A stretch of DNA of 64,000 nt from JAFAXD01 sp963833605 (GTDB lineage Bacteria; Pseudomonadota; Alphaproteobacteria; Rhizobiales; Xanthobacteraceae): contig CAWHYZ010000004.1 of the NCBI GenBank assembly GCA_963833605.1, positions 208,233-272,232 on the forward strand. Direction: 5' to 3'. This document shows, piece by piece, positions 16,864-28,106 of this stretch. The position numbers and the translations under genes are program-made. The notes under the pieces were generated by a model. That model was not told the DNA's origin, did not search any database, and saw only the letters and a list, made by a program, of their open reading frames with translations. Each line of letters starts with the position of its first letter. The first letter of the stretch is position 1.

Positions 16864-18092
16864 CGGCGGCTTGGCTCCTTTGCGCGCATCGCCCGCTCGT
16901 CATCCATCATGTAGTCGCGCACGACCGGCACGTCGTCGCGCCGCTCGCTCAGCAGGATCTGGAACACCATGTTGGAGCCGTGCAGAAAGCCGAGCTCGGC
17001 GGCACCCAAGTAGAATTCCCACATGCGCGCAAAGCGCTCGCCCATGCGTGCGACCACGGCCGCGCGCTTGGCCGCAAACCGCAGCCGCCAATTCCGCAAC
17101 GTCCAGGAATAGTGCAGGCGCCAGACCTCGCAGTCGTCGACCCACAGGCCGGTACGCTCGGTCGACGCAAACACCTCGGACAAAGCCGGCGCGTAGCCGC
17201 CCGGAAAAATATACTTGCGAAAGAACGGCGGGGTTCCGGCCGGCGGCGACATGCGCCCGATCGCATGGATCAGCGCAAATCCACCGGGCGCAAGCAGGCG
17301 GCGCACGGCGCCGAAATAGTCGTCGAAGTAGGCAAGCCCGACATGCTCCATCATGCCGATCGACACGATCCGGTCGAACGGACCGGCGACCTCGCGATAG
17401 TCCTGTTCAATGAACGTAATCCTGTTGTCGACGCCGGCGGCGCGCGCGCGCTCGCGCGAGGCCGCCATCTGGTCGGGCGAGACGTTGAGCGCAGTCACCT
17501 GCACATCGCAGGTCTGCACCAGGTAGATTGCGAGCGCTCCCCAGCCCGAGCCGATATCGAGGACCCGCATGCCGGGCGCAAGCTTGAGCTTGGCCGCGAC
17601 ATGCCGCAACTTGTTGAGCTGCGCGACTTCAAGTTCTTCCTCCGGGTGGGTGAAATAAGCGCATGAATAATTCATGCGCTCATCGAGCCAGAGCGCATAG
17701 AACTCGGTCGGATGATCGTAATGCTCACGTACATTGCGCGCCGCACGGCCGATGGCGTTTTTCTGATGCCAAGTGCGCAGCGCCCGCCACAGCTTGCGCA
17801 AGGCCTGTTGCAGCGGATGCGCGTTGAAGCGCCGCCGGTTGACCGAGAACAGCATCTGCAGGTCGAAGATGCCGCCGTTCTCGATCGTCAGCCGTCCGTC
17901 CATGTAGGTCTCGGCGGTCGCGAGCTCCGGGTTGAAGAACAGCTCGCGCTCGACCTTGGGGTCGTGGAAGCGCACCGTGACATCGGGTCCGTCGACGCCG
18001 CTGCCGAACGAATGCCGGCTGCCGTCATGCCGGATTACCGTCAGTCGTCCCTTTTCGACAAAGCGCCGAAGCAGATGTTGCAGAAGAAACAC
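16860..18092 (-). CDS. cfa: Cyclopropane-fatty-acyl-phospholipid synthase
   Basis: SAM-dependent enzyme that adds a methylene bridge to unsaturated membrane phospholipid acyl chains. The 410 residues show an N-terminal lipid-binding part and a methyltransferase core with VLDIGSGWGALAIYL, NVSPDQM, SIGMMEHVG, FFRKYIFPGG and the active-site region MNYSCAYFT. It lies 120 bp downstream of the flavinylation operon on the same strand, and leads the GGCT and acyP genes with 4 bp overlaps. Confidence 0.95.
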   Translation of the reverse strand: MFLLQHLLRRFVEKGRLTVIRHDGSRHSFGSGVDGPDVTVRFHDPKVERELFFNPELATAETYMDGRLTIENGGIFDLQMLFSVNRRRFNAHPLQQALRKLWRALRTWHQKNAIGRAARNVREHYDHPTEFYALWLDERMNYSCAYFTHPEEELEVAQLNKLRHVAAKLKLAPGMRVLDIGSGWGALAIYLVQTCDVQVTALNVSPDQMAASRERARAAGVDNRITFIEQDYREVAGPFDRIVSIGMMEHVGLAYFDDYFGAVRRLLAPGGFALIHAIGRMSPPAGTPPFFRKYIFPGGYAPALSEVFASTERTGLWVDDCEVWRLHYSWTLRNWRLRFAAKRAAVVARMGERFARMWEFYLGAAELGFLHGSNMVFQILLSERRDDVPVVRDYMMDDERAMRAKEPSRR

Positions 18093-18212
18093 GGATCACC
18101 CCGCTGTAGTAGGCAATGTCGCGAAATCCTGACTAAGGCTATAGCCAATCGCTCGCGGCTTGGCACCGAGTTCCTTGAGGCGCAGCATCGAGGTACCGGT
18201 CAGAATCTGCAA

Positions 18213-18665
18213 TCAGCCCGCGCGATCGTCGCCCGACGGCTCCGGCCGGGTGTCGGCGGCCGCGCGCCGTCCCAGCACGATATGAATGAGCATGAGGATC
18301 GGCAGGGCGAAACCAAAGCCGTAGTGGATGCGGCCGGTCAGGAGCCGGATCACGTCCGACCCGGAGTAGTAGAGCCCGAACGCAGTGACGATCAGGATTG
18401 CATTGAAGGTGATCATGATCGCCCCGGTCATCCGGTTCTTGCGGGCCCGCCACCCGCGCCGCATATGCAACGGAAACAGCGCGCCCAGCAGCAGCAGCAC
18501 GACCATCGTGGCCCCGCCGTGAACCATCAGCAGATAGGCCGCGGTTTGCTGCCAGACTTCGGCATCCTCCTTGAGGTGGTCGGCCACGAGCCAACCGGCG
18601 CCGGTGACGAACAGCACCGAGAAAACGGCGTAGATCGCCCAGCGAAATTGTTGATCAAGACGCAA
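18213..18665 (-). CDS. Four-helix membrane protein, DUF4405/cytochrome b561-like
   Basis: 150 residues with four predicted helices (about 8-30, 43-66, 79-100, 115-133) and a polar tail. Histidines sit at or near helix ends: His30, His49 (LLMVHGG), His67 (FPLHM), His114 (GRIHYG) and His128 (MLIHIVLG). This placement suits bis-His heme b ligation as in b561-type and DUF4405 proteins. TTG 18665 is taken as start and overlaps the apbE stop by 11 bp. Heme binding and electron transfer to the neighbouring FMN protein are inferences. Confidence 0.75.
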   Translation of the reverse strand: MRLDQQFRWAIYAVFSVLFVTGAGWLVADHLKEDAEVWQQTAAYLLMVHGGATMVVLLLLGALFPLHMRRGWRARKNRMTGAIMITFNAILIVTAFGLYYSGSDVIRLLTGRIHYGFGFALPILMLIHIVLGRRAAADTRPEPSGDDRAG

Positions 18666-19575
18666 GACGGATCGAGTCCTGCCAATCGGACGTGGCGCAG
18701 ACGTGGCCGGCGGCCGAGACAAACATGGCGCTCGTGCCGTAGTGCTCGAGCACGTTCGATGCGCCCTCCCCGGCGATCATGACGACCTTGGTCAGCGCAT
18801 CGGCCACCATGCAGGACGATGCCCGCACGCTGGCGCCGCAGACCGCGCGCGGCGGCGCGCCGCAGCGCGGATCGATGACCGCGCCGTCGGCGAGGTCGTG
18901 GCTTTGACAGAGGGCGGGGCGACCCGCCGTCGATGCAACGGCCTCGTTGTACACCACAATGCGCGACAGCACCGCGGCCCGGTCACGCGGATCCCGAATA
19001 TGGATCGTGTGGGGATCGGACCCGAATGCCCTGAGATCGCCGCCCGCATTGACGATGCCCGTCGGGATACCGTGTTCACGCAAGACCGCGACTGCGCAAT
19101 CCACCGCAAAGCCCTTGGCGATGCCGCCGAGATCAATCCGAACGTTTGGCTGGCGCAAACGCGCATGACGGCCAGGCCCGAGCTCGATTAAATCCGTGGC
19201 GTGATCCAACAAACACGATCCTGCATGCTCGGCACCCGAACCCGGCAACAGACCCAAGCGCTGCAGCACGGGCGCCACGGCGACGTTGAACAAACCACCC
19301 GAGCGTCGGTGCAGGTCCGCGGCAGCCTGCAAAACCGCAAAGGTCCGCTCGTCGACCTCGATCGCAGCGCCGGCAGCGTTGTTGTTCAATCGGCTGACAT
19401 CGCTGTCAGGCGCATGAAAACTCATCCGTGCGTGGACTTGCGCGACCACCGCGAACGCGGCGCTGATGGCGGCGTCGCTTCTCACAGCCGGCGCGCCGGC
19501 AACAGCCACCTCCACGAACGTTCCGAGCAGCGGTTGCGCCCGCCGCGTCATGCTGCTGTGGCTGCGAAAGGCCAT
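18655..19575 (-). CDS. apbE: ApbE-type FAD:protein FMN transferase
   Basis: Attaches FMN through a phosphoester bond to Thr/Ser of a target protein. The 306 residues show MTRRAQPLLGTFVEV, RLNNNA, DLGGIAKGFAVDCAV, IVNAGGDLRAFG, DPRCGAPP and the Mg-site region ADALTKVVMIAGE. Unlike most ApbE proteins I see no signal peptide or lipobox, and only 18 bp separate its ATG from the previous stop, so no longer N terminus fits. The obvious substrate is the FMN-binding protein two genes upstream. Confidence 0.93.
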   Translation of the reverse strand: MAFRSHSSMTRRAQPLLGTFVEVAVAGAPAVRSDAAISAAFAVVAQVHARMSFHAPDSDVSRLNNNAAGAAIEVDERTFAVLQAAADLHRRSGGLFNVAVAPVLQRLGLLPGSGAEHAGSCLLDHATDLIELGPGRHARLRQPNVRIDLGGIAKGFAVDCAVAVLREHGIPTGIVNAGGDLRAFGSDPHTIHIRDPRDRAAVLSRIVVYNEAVASTAGRPALCQSHDLADGAVIDPRCGAPPRAVCGASVRASSCMVADALTKVVMIAGEGASNVLEHYGTSAMFVSAAGHVCATSDWQDSIRLAS

Positions 19576-19593
19576 CGCGTGATCCCGGCCCGC

Positions 19594-20394
19594 TCAGAAC
19601 TTGTAGCTGGCGCCAACGCGGCCCACTTGAACCGAATAGGCCGTCCAGGTGTGGTCCACCGCCAGCGGCAGAAACGGACACGCGCCACCAGCCGCGCATA
19701 GGAAAGCACTCGCGGTCACATTGTTGTTGTTGAGGCCGTAGTACAGATACTCGGCCCTGACCAGGAAATGCGGCGCGGCCATCCACTCCATGCCGCCGCC
19801 CAGAACCCAGCCGGTGGAGTTCCGCGTGAACGTCGTTGAACTGGTCACCGGGTTGACCAGCGGGATCATGGACGTGCGCGCGACGTATTCGGTGTTGGCC
19901 CAGGCCCCGCCGCCGGTGACGAACAGCATCAGGTCGTTCAACACCAGATATCCGAAGCGGCCGCGAACGGTGGACAGCCAATTGAGATCCGCGGACATCG
20001 AAATCGAGCTGTTCGGAACCGGAAAGCCTCCGATCGTGAACGGTACCGAGCTCGATTGCCCGAGCGAGGACCAGGACACGTCGCCCTCGATGCCGACAAC
20101 CCAACTTGGCGCGAACTGCCAATTGTAGCCACCCTGCAACCCGCCGACCGCGCCGAAGGTTGCGCCGACCGGAATGGACTGCGGATCGAAGACAAGATTC
20201 TCGTCGGCAAAAGACCAGTTCGGCGACGACACCGGCCAGGCGACGCCGATGTGCGCGCCGACGTAGAGCCCGCTCCAGTTGTTGACCACGACAGCGACCG
20301 GCGCCGGCGCGAACGCCATGTCGGCCGCCGTCAGGTCTTGGGCGGAGACCGCCAAGGCGAGCGTGGCACATAACCCAACAGCAAGCCGTTTCAC
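19594..20394 (-). CDS. Outer-membrane beta-barrel protein (Omp25/31 type)
   Basis: 266 residues: signal peptide (1-24, AVSAQDLTAADM), then an eight-stranded-type barrel with WSGLYVGAHIGVAW, LQGGYNWQFAPSWVVGIEGD, RGRFGYLVLNDLMLFVTGG, RAEYLYYGL and the C-terminal VGRVGASYKF ending in Phe. Small barrels of this type are common in rhizobia. GTG 20394 has GGAGGT 8 nt upstream; the much longer open frame before it is not coding. Its place between the FMN-binding gene and apbE suggests a role in the same envelope system. Confidence 0.85.
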   Translation of the reverse strand: MKRLAVGLCATLALAVSAQDLTAADMAFAPAPVAVVVNNWSGLYVGAHIGVAWPVSSPNWSFADENLVFDPQSIPVGATFGAVGGLQGGYNWQFAPSWVVGIEGDVSWSSLGQSSSVPFTIGGFPVPNSSISMSADLNWLSTVRGRFGYLVLNDLMLFVTGGGAWANTEYVARTSMIPLVNPVTSSTTFTRNSTGWVLGGGMEWMAAPHFLVRAEYLYYGLNNNNVTASAFLCAAGGACPFLPLAVDHTWTAYSVQVGRVGASYKF

Positions 20395-20468
20395 GACCGA
20401 CCTCCACGCCCTTCCGGGCAGAACCCATGTCGACTTCCGACGCCTGATCCACGTACTTGCATGCGTGT

Positions 20469-20936
20469 CTAACGCCCGCCGCCGTAGGCAGCCAAAATCC
20501 GCTTCACGCCCTCGGTGACGTGCTCCGACGACAGCGTCGCGCCCGAGATGTTGCGGATATCCTTGCCGACGGTGAGCGCGCTGCCGCGTGATTTGCCGAC
20601 AAACTGCGCGAGCCAGCTCGGGCTGCGTACCTCCCCGCCATAGGACTCCCGGTATTCCAGAATATCGACGCTGCGAACGCGGCCACCGGGGTCGATCGCT
20701 ACCGCATAGTCGATGTAGAGGTGCTTTCCGATCACCCGATCGAACACGAGGTAGCCGAGCAGGCGGCCGCCGGCTTCGGCCTTCCAGACCCGGCCGGCCA
20801 CAACCTCGCCGAACGACGCCCCCGGAAACGCTTTCGCCCGCGCCGCCCCAAAACTGAGATATTGCACCGCATACGCAGACGCGCTCATCGAAGCGGCGAT
20901 CGCTGCCGGCGCGCTCCAGATGACCCATCGTTTCAT
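20469..20936 (-). CDS. Exported FMN-binding domain protein, probable ApbE substrate
   Basis: 155 residues with an N-terminal signal or anchor helix (about 4-23) and an FMN_bind domain. The flavinylation motif is clear: KDIRNISGATLSSEHV, with Thr134 as the expected FMN attachment site (Dxxx[ST]GAT pattern). Upstream are LLGYLVFDRVIGKHLYIDYAVAI and a GGRVRSVDIL strand typical of the fold. 20 bp follow the porin stop. It would carry electrons in the periplasm as covalent FMN. Confidence 0.9.
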   Translation of the reverse strand: MKRWVIWSAPAAIAASMSASAYAVQYLSFGAARAKAFPGASFGEVVAGRVWKAEAGGRLLGYLVFDRVIGKHLYIDYAVAIDPGGRVRSVDILEYRESYGGEVRSPSWLAQFVGKSRGSALTVGKDIRNISGATLSSEHVTEGVKRILAAYGGGR

Positions 20937-20956
20937 CGCCTGCCTCGCTGCGCATC

Positions 20957-22697
20957 TCAGAAGAAGAAGCCGACGCCGCCGAGAATCGAGTCGGCGCCGG
21001 GCGCCGTCGGATCGTTGGTCTTGATGTGTTGATAGGACGCCTTGAGCACGACCTGGGGCGTCGGGAAGATCGCAAACCCCGCGGTGTAGAACCGTTGCAG
21101 GCCGGCTCCCGTCGGCGCGTTGACATCGGTGCCGGCAAATCCGGGCATCTGCAGGTTTTGATAGGTGTAGCGGAAGAACGGCACCATTTCCCATTCGCTG
21201 CCGATGAACATCCCGAGCGGGACGTGATAGGCGACCTCCCCAGACGTGCCCCACATGGTCTTGCCGACGTTGTTGAACGGGTCGCCATCGTTGTTGGCGC
21301 GCAGGTTGGCCGGGTTGCCAAACGTCACACCCACCCACTCGCCGCGGAACTCGAACCCGGTGTTCGGCACGCGGTAGCGGAACTCGGTATCGAACATCGT
21401 CAAACTCGATCCGCCGAGGTTGTTACCGAAGTTCTGATCGAAGGCACCGCGGGGCGTCGTGTTGGGCGTGTAGTACATGCTGACGCTGGCGGCGAATCCC
21501 TGCCAGAACGGCGGCACGATATCGAGTTCGACCGGCGGCCGCGATCGCGTTGTTGAGTTGGCGGAAATCGCCGACTGGAGCCTGCGAGTTGGCGAGGCCG
21601 TCGAGGCCGCTGATGCCGGGAGCGTAGAAGATTGGAACTGGCGGAACCGTGTTGGCGTCCGTGCGCAGCCCGAAATCGTCACCGAAATCTTCGAGGCTCA
21701 TGCTGGCCTGCACCTGATAGCTCAGGCCGTCGGCGATCGTCCCGTACACGCTCGAGGCGCCGGCCTTCCAGGTCGATGGGATCAGGCCGAGATAGAGTTC
21801 CGGCCGCCGCACGCTGTAGAACTGCGTCGGCTCGTGGTGCTGGTTGATGTAGCCGATCGGAATGAGATCGATGCCGGGCGACCGCCAGTTGAACTGGTCA
21901 ATCATCTTGAAATCGATCCAGACCTGCTCGATCTCGACCGCGCCATGCAGCTTGTCATCGGCATCGAAAGCGACACCGGAATGTTCGAACTCGATCTCGG
22001 CGTTGAAGATGATGTTGGGCGTGATCGCGTAGGTCGGCAGCAGCACCACGCGGCGGGCGTCGAAGCCAGCCTGCCATTGGCCGCCGGCGGCTGGATTCTG
22101 CTGCGTGCCGAAATGCATCTCGCCGTAGGCGCCGATGCTCAACCCGGGCACCGGCGATGCGGCAACGCCGAGGATCGGCTTCTCGCTGCTCAGCCCGGGC
22201 GCATCGCCGGGCAGCGGCGGCAGATGCCAGAGCGCGCTTTGTGCCGTCGGCGTCGGCCCTTCCTTCGGCGGCGTTTGCGGCGCGCCGGCAACTTGCTTGC
22301 CGGCATCCGCCGGCGCACCTGCCGGCGCGTTTGCGTCCGGAACTCCTGGCGCGCCCGGTGCCGCGGCGGCGGCGCCGGCCCCTGCGGCAGGCGCCCTGCC
22401 CGTCGCCGGCGCCGAATTCGTTGCTGCAGCCGTCCCGGCCTGCTTCTGCTTGAGTTGGCCTTCCAGCATCTGGATGCGCTGTTCCATCGTCTGCAGGCGC
22501 TTCAGCAATTGCTCGGTCGACGCTTGCTGTTCGGAGGTTTGCGCGGTGGCCGTCAGCGGCTTCGACGGATCGTCGATGGCGAGCGCGTGACCTGCGCTCA
22601 AGCCGAGAACGGCGCCGCCGAGCAGCAAGCTCAGCGACGTCGGCCGCAGCTTGTTGCGGCGACGTGCGCATTCCCCTGAATCAAACCGAAAAGACAT
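20957..22697 (-). CDS. Outer-membrane porin (OprO/P-like) with one internal frameshift
   Basis: About 580 residues in two frames. Part one (from 22697) has a signal peptide ending GHALA, a coiled coil (TEQLLKRLQTMEQRIQMLEG), an Ala/Pro-rich linker of about 100 residues, and barrel strands beginning GAYGEMHFGTQQNP. Near 21,540 the frame breaks after NNAIAA, and the barrel continues in another frame (PPVELDIVPPFWQGFAASVS) to a C-terminal GGVGFFF. The coiled coil suggests trimerisation. One missing base in a GC run explains it, so it is probably functional. First gene of the flavinylation operon. Confidence 0.8.
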
Positions 22698-22800
22698 GAC
22701 CCCCATCCCGCGCGGACACTTAAACAACAGACACCAAATGACAATGCACTATTCGAAGACCTGCATATATTGCTGATCGGATGATGCACGCGCACCACCG

Positions 22801-22951
22801 ACTTGAATTAGAACAAGACTAATTCCAGATTGGCGTTCTCGCGCCATGAAATAGCGACGCGACCAACTGGATTTGAACAACAATCGCACCAATTAGAAAT
22901 CGCACTAATTTAGAATACGACCAGTTTAGAATAGGACTAATTCCAATTCGA
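22801..22951 (-). promoter_or_regulatory. Array of five degenerate direct repeats upstream of the porin operon
   Basis: Read on the minus strand, related units of about 17-18 bp recur: TTGGAATTAGTCCTATTC, TTCTAAACTGGTCGTATTC, TTCTAAATTAGTGCGATTTC, TTCTAATTGGTGCGATTG, and a separate TGGAATTAGTCTTGTTC. They share an AATTAGT core followed by TTC. The array lies 100-250 bp before the porin start and just after the pccA stop. It looks like an operator for a cooperative regulator, but none is identified. Confidence 0.5.
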
Positions 22952-22959
22952 AAGTGTTT

Positions 22960-24972
<2,013 letters not shown>

Positions 24973-25250
24973 CCCCACAGCCGATCTACCCGACGGTTCT
25001 AGGCTTGCGTTGAGTTGGACCCGATGTCAACGGCGGGCCGACCCGGTTGAAAACGGGGTGTCGTAGATTATTCATTTACGGCGACCCTCTGAAGAAGAAG
25101 ATTGAAGCGCCGCACGGGACGACGACGCGGTATTTCTTTCACTCCGGTCCGCGGCTTCGCGACGGCTGGCGAGTTTTGGCGCATGCTTGTATACGGCTGC
25201 AACGGACCGGCGCAGGGATGTCCGGACCAACCGACTTGAGGAGGTGTGCA

Positions 25251-25913
25251 ATGGCACTCGCAATCAACGATACGGCCCCGGACTTCGAGGCGGATACGAC
25301 CGAGGGCAGAATTCGGTTTCATCAGTGGCTGGGCAATTCCTGGGGTGTTCTGTTTTCCCATCCCAAGGATTTCACCCCGGTCTGCACCACCGAACTCGGC
25401 TACATGGCGCGCATCAAGCCCGAGTTCGACAAGCGCGGCGTGAAGATCCTCGGCATTTCCGTCGATCCGGTCGACCGCCATGGCAAATGGGCGGCCGACA
25501 TCAAGGAAACCCAGGGCTTCGCGCCGAACTATCCGATGATCGGCGATCCGGACCTGAGCGTCGCCAAGGCCTGGGGGATGCTGCCGGCGGCGGCCTCGGG
25601 CGATGCCGCCAGCCGCACGCCCGCCGACAATCAGACCGTGCGCAACGTGTTCGTCATCGGGCCCGACAAGAAGATCAAGCTGATCCTGGTCTACCCGATG
25701 ACCACAGGACGCAATTTCGACGAGGTGCTGCGCGTGATCAATTCCCTGCAGCTGACCGCCAAGCACAAGGTTGCGACGCCGGTGAACTGGAAGCAGGGCG
25801 AGGATGTGATCATTGCATCCTCGGTGTCCGACGACGACGCCAAGAAGACCTATCCGCAGGGCTGGAAGGCGCCAAAGCCGTACCTGCGCATTGTCCCGCA
25901 GCCGAAGGCGTAA
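25251..25913 (+). CDS. 1-Cys peroxiredoxin (Prx6 type)
   Basis: 220 residues of the AhpC/TSA fold, reducing peroxides. The peroxidatic Cys45 is in DFTPVCTTELG, followed by SVDPVDRHGKWAADI and NVFVIGPDKKIKLILVYP, then the long C-terminal domain (GWKAPKPYLRIVPQ) typical of Prx6. There is no obvious resolving Cys. The frame is open well upstream, but ATG 25251 has a strong GAGGAGG box 7 nt before it. Confidence 0.94.
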   Translation: MALAINDTAPDFEADTTEGRIRFHQWLGNSWGVLFSHPKDFTPVCTTELGYMARIKPEFDKRGVKILGISVDPVDRHGKWAADIKETQGFAPNYPMIGDPDLSVAKAWGMLPAAASGDAASRTPADNQTVRNVFVIGPDKKIKLILVYPMTTGRNFDEVLRVINSLQLTAKHKVATPVNWKQGEDVIIASSVSDDDAKKTYPQGWKAPKPYLRIVPQPKA

Positions 25914-26076
25914 TCGGCGCGAACGCGAGCCGCGTTCCGAAGCGCTGAGAGCGCTTTCCGATGCGTGATCGGAACGCGCTCCAAGCCTCTTTCCTATCGC
26001 GTTTTCCGTGCCGAACCGGTTTTCCCTTCGGCGGAAAATGCTCATCCAGCCGCGCCCTCTGCTCGCCGGAGCCCGC

Positions 26077-26484
26077 ATGTCGAATCCGCCCGTCAAGCAG
26101 CCGCCGTTCGCCAGCCTGGTCGGCATTGTGATCACCCATGTGTCGCCCGAGCGCGTCACGGCGGAGCTCCCGGTGCGCGACGAACTCACCAACGGCAACG
26201 GCATCCTGCACGGCGGCGCCATCATGGCCCTTGCCGACAATCTCGGCGGCACCGCCACCGTCGCGAACCTTTCGGCTGGCTTCATCACCACCACGATCGA
26301 AAGCAAGACTAATTTCTTTGCCGCTATTCCAACCGGCGGTACGGCGCATGCGGAGTGCACGCCGCTCCACCGCGGCCGCACCACCATGGTCTGGCAGACC
26401 CGCATCACCCGCGACGACGGACGGCTCGCTGCGGTCGTGATCCAGACCCAGCTCGTGATTGAGAACAAGGGCCGCGGGAGCTGA
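26077..26484 (+). CDS. PaaI-family hotdog thioesterase
   Basis: 135 residues with the hotdog fold. The signature NGNGILHGGAIMALADNLGG and the TIESKTNFFAAI strand identify the PaaI/YbgC-like acyl-CoA thioesterases, which hydrolyse aromatic or medium-chain acyl-CoA. ATG 26077 has GGAG 5 nt upstream; an in-frame ATG lies at 26038. Substrate not predictable; no paa genes nearby. Confidence 0.88.
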   Translation: MSNPPVKQPPFASLVGIVITHVSPERVTAELPVRDELTNGNGILHGGAIMALADNLGGTATVANLSAGFITTTIESKTNFFAAIPTGGTAHAECTPLHRGRTTMVWQTRITRDDGRLAAVVIQTQLVIENKGRGS

Positions 26485-26862
26485 CCGCGGGCTGCGTCGC
26501 TGTTCGCCGGCCCGGTCCCGGACCGCCGGGCGCTGGCCGGTTGCGAGCAGCCTCGGACGGCCGGATTGACGGCATAACTTTTTGCAAAAACCGACATCGA
26601 CAGTCGATCCATAGTTGCCATTATCACCATAGATGCCATCCAAAACACAAGATTGTGGACTGTCCGCCGGAATTCGTAGTTGAAAATTTCATATCGACGG
26701 CGGGTTGGAGATGAATTTCATCGAAAGCCGCTCCGCCGAGCACAAAAACGCGCTGCGCCGGTGCCTTCCGCCATAGATGCCCACATAGTTGCCATCCATA
26801 GATGCCATGGCACGCATCTTGCCTGCGCGCTGTTCAGGTAAGACTGCGCCACACTCAAAGAC

Positions 26863-26982
26863 CTCGTCCTGAGGGCCTCGCGAAGCGAGGCGTCTCGAAG
26901 GACGGCCGCGGGCAAAAAGCCGTCCGTTTTGGCCGTCCTTCGAGACGCCTGGCCCTGCGGGCCAGGCTCCTCAGGACGAGGC
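26863..26982. repeat. Long REP-type palindrome of bradyrhizobial kind
   Basis: The arms begin CCTCGTCCTGAGG and end CCTCAGGACGAGG, with inner arms GGCGTCTCGAAGGACGG and CCGTCCTTCGAGACGCC around AAAAGCCGTCCGTTTT. A partial extra copy follows at about 27030-27055. Such elements are scattered between genes in Bradyrhizobium and relatives. The rest of 26485-27540 holds short repeated words (CATAGATGCC three times, CATAGTTGCCAT twice) and no gene I can support. Confidence 0.85.
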
Positions 26983-27354
26983 TGGAAGGACGCAGAGGGC
27001 CCCACAGGCTGAGGTCGCCCACCGAAGGACGCTCGCTCCTCTGGACGAGGTCTGATTGATTCACGGTTCCTCAGCACGGGACGTGACAGCCGAAGGGTGG
27101 TCCAGATATTTCAAGTGAGCGCCTATCAAGGTCCTGGTCCGACCCGATCGCGATGTTTTTGAACCGGGGCGCATCGGTCGCAATCCGACGCGTTAGCAAA
27201 GTGACATACGTTTTATTGTCATCAATGTCAATAACTATTTAATTTGACCATAATATCAATTATGCAATGCGAACTCGCGCGAACCGGCCGGCCCGAAGCC
27301 GGCGCTCTCGCCCACGCTCCGCGGACATGCCATCCCGGCTCCGGGCGATCCGGC

Positions 27355-27376
27355 GGCCCCGATCGAAATCGGGGCC
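27355..27376. terminator. Perfect 9 bp hairpin, possible transcription stop
   Basis: GGCCCCGAT and ATCGGGGCC flank a CGAA loop. No T run follows on either strand, so it may be a Rho-dependent pause site or a regulatory stem instead. It lies about 165 bp before the next gene. Confidence 0.4.
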
Positions 27377-27540
27377 GCGTCATTCAAAGCCTAGACAACC
27401 CCGTCACCCGCGCGGCGTTGCCCAAGGGTGACATCGCCCTGAAATTCCAGCGCCCGCATCGCGCGTTTGATTGACGCCCACCCGTTCCTCAGGCGAGGGT
27501 TCGAGGTTGTCCGTCTCACGCGGACCGGGGGCAATTGGCA

Positions 27541-27918
27541 ATGCTTGCGGGGCTTCAGCGGCTTGGTCCATGGCTGTTCGGCCTATTCCTGATCGCGCAG
27601 GTCGGGGGCGTGCTGCTATTGGTCTACGTCCATGCCGTGCATGACTACGGACACCATGACGTCATTGCTGCATCGGTCGACGTCGGCACTTCGATAACCC
27701 CGGTCGCGAGCGGCACGCTGTCCAATCCCGATCAGGGGGATCGCGGCGTCGCCGTGGACCACGATCAGTGCTGTGCGCTGCTGCACGGGCTGGTCGGCAC
27801 GCTTCCGGTCGGCTCCTACCAGACGCTGATGGCCGCCGCGAGCGAGGTCTTCGAAGGCGAGCCCGTCACGTCGACAAGCGGACACCCAGCCAGGATCGAT
27901 CGACCGCCAAGAGCCTAG
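27541..27918 (+). CDS. Small membrane-anchored protein with His/Cys motifs, unknown function
   Basis: 125 residues with an N-terminal hydrophobic helix (about 8-29), then a periplasmic-looking part with HAVHDYGHHD and VDHDQCCALLHGLVG. The clustered His, Asp and paired Cys could bind a metal ion, but I know no named domain. It comes about 190 bp before an outer-membrane protein gene on the same strand. ATG 27541 follows a GGGGG stretch; TTG 27535 is the alternative. Confidence 0.6.
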   Translation: MLAGLQRLGPWLFGLFLIAQVGGVLLLVYVHAVHDYGHHDVIAASVDVGTSITPVASGTLSNPDQGDRGVAVDHDQCCALLHGLVGTLPVGSYQTLMAAASEVFEGEPVTSTSGHPARIDRPPRA

Positions 27919-28106
27919 CGCGCGATCAGCAAAAGTGGTCACCGGTTTTGTGTTCGATCGCGCGCTAACATCTTGACTTAGCGCATGATCTTTTCGGCGA
28001 ACCGCTCACACTTCGCCGGAACATGCGCTGAGCATTGACGTGAAACCGTGCGCGCGGCCGCGAGCGCGGCCGTTCGCCCCTTTCAATCAATCAGCTTGGG
28101 CACTTC

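Noticed and set aside
16401..17666. 421-residue + strand frame opposite the cfa operon
   Set aside because: Antisense of three overlapping genes with complete catalytic motifs.
19201..19701. 166-residue + strand frame opposite apbE and the beta-barrel gene
   Set aside because: Spans two supported minus-strand genes and shows no domain.
25068..26648. 526-residue minus-strand frame across peroxiredoxin and thioesterase
   Set aside because: Both + strand genes have complete family motifs; the minus frame has none.
26607..26812. Repeated words CATAGATGCC and CATAGTTGCCAT as a possible CRISPR or iteron array
   Set aside because: Only five short words, irregular spacing, no unique spacers and no cas genes. 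No CRISPR array was seen anywhere in the window.
27244..27474. 76-residue frame with upstream AT-rich region
   Set aside because: Contains the 27355 hairpin, has no ribosome binding site and no similarity that I recognise.
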